Of a DNA stretch of 64,000 nucleotides, positions 9,122 to 19,358 are shown in pieces. Source of the stretch: Chrysopilus asiliformis. Taxonomy: Eukaryota; Arthropoda; Insecta; Diptera; Rhagionidae. The notes beneath the pieces are model-generated. The model saw only the letters and a list, made by a program, of their open reading frames with translations, was not told the origin of the DNA and made no database searches. Location: contig OZ035960.1 in assembly GCA_964034945.1 (NCBI GenBank), positions 29,809,487 to 29,873,486 of the forward strand, given 5' to 3'. Within the stretch, counting starts at the first letter, position 1; the number at the start of each line of letters is the position of its first letter. The position numbers were made by a program, and so were the translations under genes.

Positions 9122-12100
9122 TTAAAATGTCGTTTCAGTCCCTCTTGGCTTCTCTGTAACCGGTGTGACTTGGAGCGCTGCATTATCGTATGAATAATCC
9201 GTAGTACTATTTTCAGCTGGATATCGTGTACTAATTGGTGTACTAACGGTTTGAACTGTAGATCCATCAACACCTGTTCGAGATAAAAAAAAAGCGTGTT
9301 TTTGATAAATAGTTCTTCGTTTGGTGAATCACTTCATACCTGACACGGAGAAAACATTGGAATTCGATCGTTCAATGACTCTGCGAGGCGGTTTTGGACT
9401 TTCTGTGTGAGGATTTTCATGTGTAATATCATTGCTTGGCTGATTGGCTGTTGGCGGTGGTCCTGGCGCCTTCCACGGTTTAATTTTTTTCAATAGCCAG
9501 GTAGGTAAACAGTCTCTACCGCGTGTCCATTTGTAGAATCTAACACCATATGTGATAGTAAATAATACTAGTAACACAATTAACAGAATTAACATAATTT
9601 CCTGCTGTCGCTTCAACTTTTGAATATCATCTGAAAGAGTAATAAAAAAATATAGTGACATTGGTTTGATAAAGTTTATAGTTTTTGTACTAAAAAAGTA
9701 AAAAATGAAGAAGAAGAAATGTTTATTAGGTACGATAAGTGCACTGCATAATGACGTAAAAGTCGAACACTCATTGGTTATACTCTATATGACATATCAT
9801 TTAGGAGTATATTAGATTTAGTATACCATTTGTAACGCATGGAACCAATCGTTGGACACAAAAATGAACTACACCAGAGTGGTTTATATGACAAAATATT
9901 TTTATTTCCGCATGTCCATCCGTTTGTCTTTCTGTCCATCCGTTTGTCTTTCTGTCCATCCGTTTGTCTTTCTGTCCATCCGTCTGTCTGTCCGTCTGCC
10001 CGTCTGTGAACACCGTAACTTTCGAAAGTATTGAGCTACAGACTTGAAATTTTGTATAGTTGCGTTTTTCGTAAATGGTAAGGCTAAATCCTCGAACGGA
10101 TAAAATCGGACCATTCAGTATCGAAACTATTATAATAAAGGGTCTTTCAATAAGGACATAACAATTTTGTATTTTAATAAAAACGCACCCTAAAACTTTT
10201 TTTGTGATCTGGCAATGCTAAAACGTCAATCAAGGTTTACATTTTTATCATGGTGAAGTTCACGAACGAGCAATGCCACACAGCTGGTCAAACAATTGAT
10301 CTATTGAAGGAGAAGTTCGGTAATCGTGTAATCTCGAGAAATGGTCCGGTCGAATGGCCACCTCGCTCAAGCGATTTAACGCCGTTAGATTTCTTTTTAT
10401 GGGGTTATGATAAGTCGTTGGTTTATGCCAACAACCCAACAACGTTAGAGGAGCTCAGGAACAATATCGAACGCGAAATTGCCAACGTTCCGGCCGATAT
10501 GTGTGGAAGAGTGGTGAAAAATTGCCTCCAAAGAATCAATCAGCAAACGTGCTCGCGGTGGCCATAACATGTCCACTACACCTGGTATTTTCTCGCAAAC
10601 GGTGAATAGTAACGAGAGATTTCTAAAGACGAAATGTGTTTAAAATATAATTTCACGTATCCGTTACATACACCAATATCCAATCGAACCAATCCTTCTC
10701 CCTTCTCCCATACAAATGCAGTTTTTTTCTGCTGACAAGTGCTCCCTAACAATTGTAGCGTTTCTTATGTTTTTTTATCGTATCAAACTTTGATTTACCC
10801 AGAAGTTTACTAGCATAAGTTAGAAAAAACTCGAAAAAGAACATGTCCATAAAATTTACTGATAAAAATGGTTGATAAAGATATTTAGTCGTGTCTTTGA
10901 TTAATAGAAAAATTCGCTATTTTTGATATATCCCTCAGTTCGTGAATAATGGTTCAGTATAGGAAAAAAGGTTTGGACAGGCCACATGATGTGGCAATAA
11001 ATATTGGAAGATTTCGAATAGGTTACAATTAGAATTAAGTAATGTTAAAAAAGATGTTCGAGATAAAGAAAACCCACAATAAACGGTGTTTTAATGTTTT
11101 TATGAAAAGGAAACTATGACTTCCCTCTTCATTTCTTAAGACCTTCTACTTAGGATTCAGTTTTCACGCAAAAAGTTCTTTGCGTTAAGATGACGCTCCA
11201 CATGAGAGTAAGTGCCGGTGAGAACCTCTCGTTAGCAGCTACTCGCAAATGGACACGTCTCTGAGAGTCGCTCGCAGAAACTCGCGAGCTAGTTTCTGCG
11301 AGCTGTTAAAAGTGATTCTACTCTCTAGTCGACACGCACCCACTGAACTCTCGGGGAGTTGCTCGCCAGATACGAACGGCGTTTAAATTTCGCTAGTAGC
11401 TCTCGAGAACTCCACAGCAAGATGTCAAAAAAATCAAGATATTGGTCTTGTAAAGAGAAAAATCGCCGAAGTTAACTCTCAAATGGATAACCTCCTGCGA
11501 GTAACTCTCGAGAGTTTTTGAGAGTTACTCGCGTATTTACTCTCATATGAAGCGGCGCCTTAAGAAACGTTATACTAAGTCTAATACTATGTTCACACCG
11601 ACGCAAAATCACGTAATTTTGCGAAATGAATTAAACCAAAGTGTTCACACAGAGGTTAAGGTAATTTTGTTTGACATTTCAACGATGTTGGTTCAAAAAT
11701 GGATCGACGAAGTTTGTGTAGGATTGCTATGAATTTTAGTAATATGATGAATAATATAATTCAAAACATCGATGAAATATGTGCAAACAGAATTAGACAC
11801 TTTAGAAGAAAATGGAAATTATCTGTAATGAAAATAAACAATTATTTTCCATTTCATATTTAACTGCATCATAAACATGTCCATTTATTTATTTTTTTCA
11901 GACCACAGGTTTACTAATATATCCTCTTCGGTTGCGGAACACGGCTTCTTATTCTTATTTCCGTTTTTCCAATGCAGCACAAATGTCAAAACTGATGTGC
12001 TGAAGAGAGCTGAATAAGTGATGCAGGGTTGTATCTATTGTTTTTGCTTGATTTCGTTCCAAATTTTGTGGAAATTACATACTTTTAGTGATTTTGAAAA

Positions 12101-12840
12101 CAGGCTAATGTACTAGAAATTTCGTGATTTCGTTCAAAATTACGAAAATCTTCAAAATTACGTAATTTTTCGTCGGTGTGAACATAGTATAATATGATTC
12201 TTAATAGACTATAAAAAATTTGATTGAAAAAAATTCCGGCTTATGCAGAAAAAATGATGTCCGGGTTCGCGTTAATCAGGTGTCGGCTTATCCAGTATGA
12301 AAAACGTCTTCAAGCCACACGACTTTGAAAAGTATTTGGCACAGGCAGGTTTCCGGCGTATATAGGGTCCGACCTATACAGGATTCACTGTACTAATAAT
12401 TTAAATGTAATTTACGAAAAAATCTTAGAAAAGCAAGGTGTGACATATACCCACTGCAAAAGTATTCAGTGATTTGTTTCGGCTTTTTTTTTACCGTAGA
12501 AATTCCAGTTAAGAAAACTCACCTTCGTAACGAGATGATCTGGCATACCGGAGATCGTGAATGTAATCTAAAAACAATTAAGCAGTTTATGTTTACTGTA
12601 ATTTCTTCATTGAATTGCTTTTATACCTTGACATTCGGACATGCAAACCTTTCGATCGAAATTATGCGACGATTCCTCGCAAATATCGCTGCAGCTTTCG
12701 CATTGTTTGTTGAAATTTGAACAGAATTCATGCAGCGAACAGATTTTCGTTCCGCAATTTTTACCACTCAACGTAAGGTCGGCATTTGCACTGAATGGCA
12801 TTAGTACGAGTGTAGAAAAAACAACCACAGAATTCAACAT
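9122..12840 (-). CDS. grnd: Grindelwald-like single-CRD TNF receptor
   Basis: Four exons on the minus strand: 12840-12627, 12567-12523 (45 nt), 9630-9340, 9273-9122; all junctions GT-AG, phases agree, 233 residues. The start is the ATG at 12840; the open frame extends four codons further but only to a GTG. Seen: signal peptide (residues 1-20, ending SANA), a cysteine-rich domain with eight cysteines at residues 29-70 (CGTKIC...EFC...C-x2-C-x3-C...HNFD...C-x3-C), a linker, a membrane helix near residues 98-120, and a cytoplasmic tail with WKAPGPP and PKPPRR. Known: Drosophila Grindelwald has the same order, a similar cysteine pattern and about the same length; it binds the TNF Eiger and activates JNK. 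Inferred: same role. The intron at 12522-9631 (2.9 kb) holds several mobile elements. The family call is strong; the alternative is another short TNFR. Confidence 0.85.
9780..10775 (+). mobile_element. INE-1-like element (family B) interrupted by a mariner derivative
   Basis: Opens GAGTATATTAGATTTAGTAT, CATTTGTAACGCATGGAACC, then ACACCAGAGTGG, a (TCCRTCCGTTTGTCTTTCTG) microsatellite block, TGAGCTACAGACTTGAAATT, and ends CAATTGTAGCGTTTCTTATG. The part at 10129-10586 is inserted; 10587-10690 continues the consensus seen at 34810-34920. The GGTATACTA/GTAACG start plus internal microsatellite recalls Drosophila INE-1 (Helentron-associated); the assignment is by resemblance. Confidence 0.6.
10129..10586 (+). 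mobile_element. mariner/Tc1-type deletion derivative, copy 1 (3' truncated)
   Basis: The left TIR GGGTCTTTCAATAAGGACAT follows TA. An ORF at 10250-10567 (105 aa) starts MVKFTNEQ, the usual first residues of the family's helix-turn-helix, then jumps to the C-terminal catalytic part ([26 protein letters not shown]), so most of the transposase is deleted in frame. The right TIR is missing; sequence resumes as the host INE-1-like repeat. Confidence 0.8.
11188..11560. mobile_element. GTGCCGCTCCACATGAGAG MITE, copy 2
   Basis: Opens AGATGACGCTCCACATGAGA and ends in the complement of GGCGCCGCTTCATATGAGAG; TTA/TAA flanks. About 85-90% similar to copy 1 by eye. Confidence 0.7.
11587..12187. mobile_element. 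601-bp TIR element with CTATGTTCACACCGACG termini
   Basis: Left end CTATGTTCACACCGACGCAA and right end, inward, CTATGTTCACACCGACGAAA, both running into ACGTAATTTTG; about 35-bp imperfect TIRs. TA on each side (11585-11586, 12188-12189). No transposase frame. Sits in the large intron of the grnd-like gene. Confidence 0.7.
12235..12395 (-). mobile_element. pogo/Tigger-like terminal remnant
   Basis: Read on the minus strand it opens TACAGTGAATCCTGTATAGG then TCGGACCCTATATACGCCGG, the style of pogo/Tigger ends (TA, CAGT). Only one terminus is recognisable. Confidence 0.4.
12523..12567 (-). CDS. grnd: 45-nt internal exon of the grnd-like gene
   Basis: The acceptor TTGTTTTTAG ends at 12568 and the donor is GTGAGT at 12522-12517. 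The exon is 45 nt, phase 1 on both sides, encoding DYIHDLRYARSSRYE between the last cysteine of the CRD and the DDIQKLKRQQ stretch before the membrane helix. Because it keeps the frame, skipping it would give a receptor with a 15-residue shorter stalk. Its fit to both neighbouring phases and a normal 59-bp intron before it make it convincing. Confidence 0.75.
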
Positions 12841-13719
12841 TTTGAAAATCACGTTATGTTAACGAAAAATTTAACTAAAAACTTCAAATTGTAAAATTCA
12901 CTAAAACTCATTTAATCAGCGCACAAAATTTGTTTTCTAATCTTTTCGTGTTTTTTATTCAGATGACTCATAATTAATGTAGAAATGAAACTCGTTTCAT
13001 CTTTTCCACTAGTACACTACGATGATCGTTAAACATGTTATTGAATTTTTGCTAAAAAATCTATCCCGTTTTGTGAAAAACACTATAGGCTTTTTATGAA
13101 AAAAAAAATACGCAATTAACTTTTGCACAAATGATAATAATTAGTGATCTCACTATAGATAAACTATAGATAAACAAATGATCATTTCTTATTTCAAATT
13201 ATGGAATCTTCATAGCACAGGTAGATATTTATGACAATCTCCATAGCCGTTCAAACACCTTGTGGTTTCGTTTCTCGCATTACTAACGCTCACGATGTTT
13301 TTATAAAATCACTAGCATTGCCCAGGTACACGTTCACACTTAACTGAATGTCTCATGCAGTTTTCTGTAAACTCTTTGGCTTCTAACAGTTTCAGCCAAC
13401 ACATATAACTGATCGTGCTTTTCTACACGATTTTTTTCATATTCAGACAACTTACAAATACAGTAAAATGAAAGAGAATAATAAAAGTGTGGATAAAACA
13501 TTCATTTGCTCAGGTAACAAACAGGTAACAGGTTTTTATACGATGCTAGCTTGACTCTAAATTCGATGGTAGATGGTGTTGAACTTTATATGGTTTCAAT
13601 TTGACGAATAATTAGAGAAATAAAACCACAGAAGTTTTATTTACCGCTTAATTGACTATCCCGAGTTAACTCGGGCATACAATATTATAGTAAATCGACT
13701 CGGGAACCATTAAACTTAT
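12841..13719. other. upstream region of the grnd-like gene
   Basis: No gene or repeat recognised. Presumably holds the minus-strand promoter, but no TATA box or clear initiator could be fixed. A perfect 16-bp palindrome CCCGAGTTAACTCGGG is at 13660-13675, with a second half-site CTCGGG at about 13700. Confidence 0.4.
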
Positions 13720-13741
13720 TTGACGAGTTTTTTTTTATATT

Positions 13742-14050
13742 GTACTAGGGGCTGCGCCCCGAACCGCTTCACGGTTCACCCCCCACGTAATACGCGCCCT
13801 CCGGCCACTCGTTTAATTTATCCATCTATATCTATACTGAGAAATATCCCTCACTCCCCCTCCCCCCCCCCTCTCGGGCTACTTTTTAATGAGTCTATGT
13901 TGGGGCTGGACCCCCAGCGAACATCTATGCAAAATTTCAGGCCAATCGGTTCAGTAGTTTCCCCGCGAAAGAGTAACATAGCGCAAAAACTATGTTTCGA
14001 AATCACTTTATCCCCTCCTCTTACTCCCATTGATCTCACCTTAACATTTT
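13742..14050 (-). mobile_element. Helitron-like 3' end (family D)
   Basis: On the minus strand the element ends with two small hairpins, GAACCGTGAAGCGGTTC and GGGGCGCAGCCCC, followed immediately by CTAGT, as in Helitron 3' termini (hairpin then CTRR, next base T). The body (GTCCAGCCCCAACATAGAC, AAAAAGTAGCCCGAGAG) matches 32260-32350 and 7000-7290. No Rep/helicase coding. Confidence 0.45.
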
Positions 14051-14344
14051 TTCTAGAGTCAAAGAATTGATCAGAATTTAAGTTGTATTTTCGGGCAGTT
14101 ATTCGATTTTTTTCTAGCTTGGCATACGTTAGGGAATTTCACATTGGACATTGAAGACCGAAATCACTTTCATTCTTTGCATCTGGTTACGACGGATCCT
14201 AAGTGGTTTGTGAGTGAATACGGCTTAAGTCTTAACAGAAAAAAATGCCCAAATAACCAAAACGTTATAAAAATGAAAATCGTTGATCATTTTTTTTCTT
14301 TTATTTCGAGTTAAGAAGGAGTTAATAAGAATATGTTTATATGG

Positions 14345-15180
14345 GATTCCCGTGCTTAAAAATGGAGACTATTCGAAACAAAAGAAAGGCTACAATTCTC
14401 CAAATACTCTGTGAGGGCAGACAAAATTTTTATGAAAAAAATCCATTTGTATGGAAGAGGAGAGAAGGATTAGTGCGATAGGAGGGAACGGTTATGTAAA
14501 ATCATATTTTAAACAAATTTCGTCCTTTTACATTTTTCGATACTATTCTCCGTTTTTGAGAAAATAGAAAAACGGTATTCCATTTGTATTGGAAAGGGGG
14601 AAGGAGTGCACCAACTGAAATTTGAAGTATAGATAAGTTATGTAAAATTAGATTCTAAACACATTTTACTTTTATAAATTTTTTAATATGACTTACCGTT
14701 TTCGAGAAAATTGTAAAAAACTGTTTCGTCTGTATAAGGGAGTGTGAAAGGAATGATCCGCTTTTGCCCATTTAAGAACTTGGCTTTGCCATTTACGAAA
14801 AATGCAAAAATACAAAATTTTAAGTCTCTAGCTCAATCTTTTCAAAAGTTATCATGTGCAGACAGACAGACAGAGTGACAGACAGACAGACGGAGTAACA
14901 GAAAGACAGACAGACGGACGGACATGCGGAAAAAAATAGGCCTTATCACAGAATCCGATACGAATGATTCGGATCGTAAACTCAATGTTGTTGTTAGTGT
15001 TTTATACCAACAACAACATTGAGTTTACGATCCGAACCATTCGTATCGGATTCTGTGATAGGGCCTAATATCTTTTGTCATCCCTGGTATAGACCATTTT
15101 TATGTCCAATTATTGGTTCGATGCGTTACAAACGGTATACTAAATCTTATATACTACTTTATCTTATATTTACTAGCAGA
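14345..15180 (-). mobile_element. INE-1-like element (family B) with nested foldback MITE
   Basis: Contains repeated blocks CCATTTGTATGGAAGAGGAG, a GACAGACAGACGGAC microsatellite (14862-14925), the complement of GGACATAAAAATGG and the GTATACCGTTTGTAACGCAT end. Interrupted at 14939-15065. Confidence 0.55.
14939..15065. mobile_element. 127-bp foldback MITE, TA target
   Basis: Two near-perfect complementary arms of about 57 nt, starting GGCCTTATCACAGAATCCGA and continuing to CTCAATGTTGTTGTT, around a loop of about 12 nt; TA at 14937-14938 and 15066-15067. Confidence 0.8.
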
Positions 15181-15269
15181 CCCTTCGTTACCAGCTTAAA
15201 GTTTTTTGTATAAATTTTAGAATGTCAAAAAACCATAAATAACTAAAAAACTTTTGGGAAAAAATGTTA

Positions 15270-15660
15270 TGCTTACAGGACCTTCCATTTCGAATTTAGA
15301 AATTCCACCTCTGAAAACCTCCGAAAGCCAGTTTTTGTGAGAAAAATTGGAAAAAGGACATTTTGCGTTATTCTTACAGGACCTTTTGTTTAGAATTTTA
15401 AAAATCTAACACCGTATTCACGATCAGAGACCCCAGAAACCCCTTTATGTCGATTTTTCCCGGGAAAAACGTGAAAAAGGATATTTGCGTTATCCTTACA
15501 GGACTTTCCGTCTCGAATTTTGAAAATCTAATATCGGATTCGTGATCAGCGACCCCAAAAATCCCATAATGCCAATTTTTCCGGGGAAAAATGAGAGAAA
15601 GGATATTTGCGTTATCCTTACAGGACCTTCTATTTAGAATTTTGAAATTCCAACATAGCT
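15270..15660 (-). repeat. diverged satellite-family units in inverse orientation
   Basis: About three units carrying GTTATCCTTACAGGACCTTC, GATCAGCGACCCCAAAAATC and TTTTTCCGGGGAAAAA, the complement of features of the 122-bp unit. They lie 275 bp before the second long array and point the other way. Relatives at 43020-43118, 43903-44165 and 61440-62080. Confidence 0.65.
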
Positions 15661-15775
15661 GAAACCCTGCTCCTAGCAACGCAGATCATTTTGCAAAAAA
15701 CCGCGTAAAAACCGGTCCAGTAGTTCTTGAGTTTTGTAATTTCAAACAGACCAACAAACTAACAAACATCCATTT

Positions 15776-17105
15776 TTAAAAGCTTTTATTTAGCTCGCTA
15801 TCTTGTTTGTTTGGCTGTTTGTCAGATCAAATCTTGCAACCCAATTTTGACCCACTTCCACTTGTCCGATTGACTTGAAATTTTGCACACTTATATAAGT
15901 CCGATGACAATACAATATTTTCACTACTTCGTCCTTATAAGGATAACGGAAGGTCCTGTAAGGATAACGTGATTATCCTTTTCTCCAAATTTTCCGGAAA
16001 AAAATCTATCCTGGGGGTTTTTGGCGTCGCTGAATCCGAATCTGTCATTAAAAAGTCAGTAAGGATAACGGAAGGTCCTGTAAGGATAACGTGATTATCC
16101 TTTTCTCCAAATTTTCCGGAAAAAAAATCTATCCTGGGGGTTTTTGGGGTCGCTGAATCCGAATCTGTCATTAAAAAGTCTGTAAGTATAACGGAAGGTC
16201 CTGTAAGGATAACGTGATTATCCTTTTCTCCAAATTTTCCGGAAAAAAATCTATTCTGGGGGTTTTTGGGGTCGCTGAATCCGAATCTGTCATTAAAAAG
16301 GCTGTAAGGATAACGGAAGGTCCTGTAAGGATAACGTGATTATCCTTTTCTCCAAATTTTCCGGAAAAAAATCTATTCTGGGGTTTTTGGGGTCGCTGAA
16401 TCCGAATCTGTCATCAAAAACTCTGTAAGGATAACGGAAGGTCCTGTAAGGATAACGTGATTATCCTTTTCTCCAAATTTTCCGGCAAAAAATCTATCCT
16501 GGGGGTTTTTGGGGTCGCTGAATCCGAATCTGTCATTAAAAAGTCTGTAAGGATAACGGAAGGTCCTGTAAGGATAACGTGATTATCCTTTTCTCCAAAT
16601 TTTCCGGAAAAAAAATCTATTCTGGGGTTTTTGGGATCGCTGAATCCGAATCTGTCATTAAAAAGTCTGTAAGGATAACGGAATGTCCTGTAAGGATAAC
16701 GTGATTATCCTTTTTCTCAATTGTTCCGGGAAAAAATATATTCTGCGGGTTTTGGGGTTCGCTGAATACGATTCTCAAGTTAAAAAGCCTGTAAGGACAT
16801 CTCAAATGTAAAGCTATATATTCGAAGACTAAAAAGAACAAAATAAAAAAAAATAAAAAAAAATTTTTTAAAAAAAGCTTTTATTAAAAAAAATGCACTA
16901 AAAAGAAAAAAATAATTTTCTGGACGCTGTGTATCACAAATATAAAAGCTTTTAAAAAGCGAGATAAAGCATAAAACAATAAAATAAACATTTATCTCGC
17001 TTTTTAAAAGCTTTTATATTTGTGATACACAGCGTCCAGAAAATTATTTTTTTCTTTTTAGTGCATTTTTTTTAATAAAAGCTTTTTTTAAAAAATTTTT
17101 TATAT
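15776..17105 (+). mobile_element. satellite-foldback element, copy 2
   Basis: Almost identical to 4760-6095: same leader, same order of variant units, same terminal foldback (16857-17100). Only a few differences were noticed (for example TTTGGCTG for TTTGTCTG, AAGGCTG for AAGTCTG, CCGGCAAAA for CCGGAAAA). Shared private variants show the whole array was copied as one piece. Confidence 0.8.
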
Positions 17106-19082
17106 ATATAGAATCTATATTATAGATAGATAGAATAGATACTTCCATATGATTCTCATATAGTGTAAAAAGCTGAAAAAATACGGCTTCTAAAAATTGA
17201 AATTCGGTAACATAATATCGTAGAACATCAACTTTAAGCTTGATCTGAACCTTTTGATTTGAGAAATAATAAAACATTTTAAACGTTTTATGAATTTGCT
17301 CTCTTTGCGTTGGTGTGGTGTTGGAATGTGCATTTCATCTCTAGAGAAAAACTGCTAGGTGGGCTTGTTTGAATAAAAAACGGCAAACTCTGTGAAACAA
17401 CGTAGCTACGAAATTCAAGGTAAGAGCATTAAATGTTTGAAAATATTCATTAATCCACAGAGCTATTTCTGCATGTGTTAGTGATCACTTATTAACCGCT
17501 AAAGTTAACTTTCCCGGCTTCAGCAGCGGAAAATTTTAACTGTTCTAAATTATTTTTTTAGTAACTATTTGTATCCGAAATGAATTAACTTTTTCTTTTA
17601 TTATTTCAGGTGGTTACTTAATAGACGAACTCCAACCGTGGGCGATCTTTATGGGAAAAGTGTCGTTGCAGAATTTTATTTTATTTTTTTTAGTTAACAA
17701 CTTCATTTTTTTTTAAATCTAAGTTCATTTGATCTTATTTTTTTGCAATTGTCTGGTTTTTGTAGTTTGATTTCTTCAGTATCATAACATAAGTTTTCTT
17801 ATACCATTTCCACTTGCGGTATTAGCCAAAAGAAGATGTCAACAAATATGTAATTGACCGACGATATTAGAATGCTGTTAGCAGTTTTATATTTATCACC
17901 CCCTCTCCTGATATTTTAAAATTACTATCCTTTGACAAAAAAAATATGGAAAAACAACAGACCATTTTTATATCAGCTTCTGATGAAAATTGAATATTCA
18001 ATCAGTTCAGTAGAAGTTTTGGAAATATTGGAATTTTAAGAAATTGAATGAGACATTATTCTTATTTACAAAAATTTGATCTATTCTACATTTATTGTAA
18101 TATAAATTTTTCATTTTAATTATTTCATCGAACAAATACTTTTCTTTCCTAATTTGAGTGCCAGAAATTTAAATCCAAAAAAACAAAAAGGGATTTGTAG
18201 AAATATTTCTTTTATAAATACAAGAGACCAAAGTTATTGTTTCATAGATTTTATATTAATTGTACTTATTTAAAATTCAATTTTAGGAATAGTTAAATTT
18301 ATATTAAGCTCGGAAAAATTGTAATTACTTACGCAATAATAAATTTAATTAATTTACACTATCAAATGCTCTGGTTTTTTGAATGCTAAAAATCTTTTCT
18401 TTCCCACATCTGAATAAAGACAAAGAAGATATCGATTATAAGTGGGTTTTTGGCATTTCCACCATTTAAAAGGGCAGAAGTATCTCTTATTTTGTCGCTT
18501 CGGGTCAACCATATTTTCACCATTATCGCACCATTATAGGTTCAGCCAAATTTTCACCATTTTCACCATTATAGAACTTTGCACGGCGTCGTCTACAAAA
18601 ACGGCTATTTGTATAAAAACGGCGAAGAGCGTAAAATTTTTAGAAAACGAAAGAAATTTAAAATTTGGGTTTATCAGTCTTATATCAAAATTTCAAATAG
18701 GTAGTTTATAATTTTTTTCCTTTTTTAAAAATTTCTTGCTATTTCTTCTTAATAATTTATCTTTTGGGAGCTCACAAATCGCATTTTTTTAGGCCCAGTA
18801 CGAAATTCTAGGCAAATTTTCTCCCAAAAATCCCAATCTCGAGATCTTAACAGTCACTTCCATTGAAAGTACGAAGAGCTGTCAAATTCATACAGCCGTT
18901 TTCGCGTGATGCGGGCACAGACAAACGGTAAAATCGATCTGGGCCTATAGAATTCTGTTCTATTTGGTCGAAAAAATATTTGGTGTGAAAATCAAACTTC
19001 TGTTTTAATTTTTCGATCCCATCGTTTCCGTTATAGCTAAAATTGCTTTTCTGAGAGTTGAAGAAAACTACGATTTTCTTGA
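17106..19082. other. AT-rich intergenic stretch, no confirmed gene
   Basis: No recognised gene or repeat. A possible donor (CAAG-GTAAGAG, 17430) and acceptor (TTATTTCAG, 17609) would join a short open frame (see findings). Around 18515-18575 there are several CACCATTATA/TTTTCACCATT repeats. Confidence 0.4.
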
Positions 19083-19358
19083 GTAGGGTAGGAGCGGGCT
19101 TGTTGAATTACCGGGCATGTTGAATTATTGCAAAATTTAAAAAAACTACTCAGTCAATTTTTTTTAGTATGTTGTTAGTACTGATGTCCTCTACTTGCCA
19201 TAAAATTTTCATAGCGATACCTTATTTATATCGTAAGTGACAGGAATATGCGTGTTTTTGGCTCTAAAAGTAAATATTAGACTATACAGTGATTTACCCA
19301 TTTCTCATACAAATTTTTGTCAATCTGGAAATTTTTTGTATTAAAAGTGTTGTGCAAC

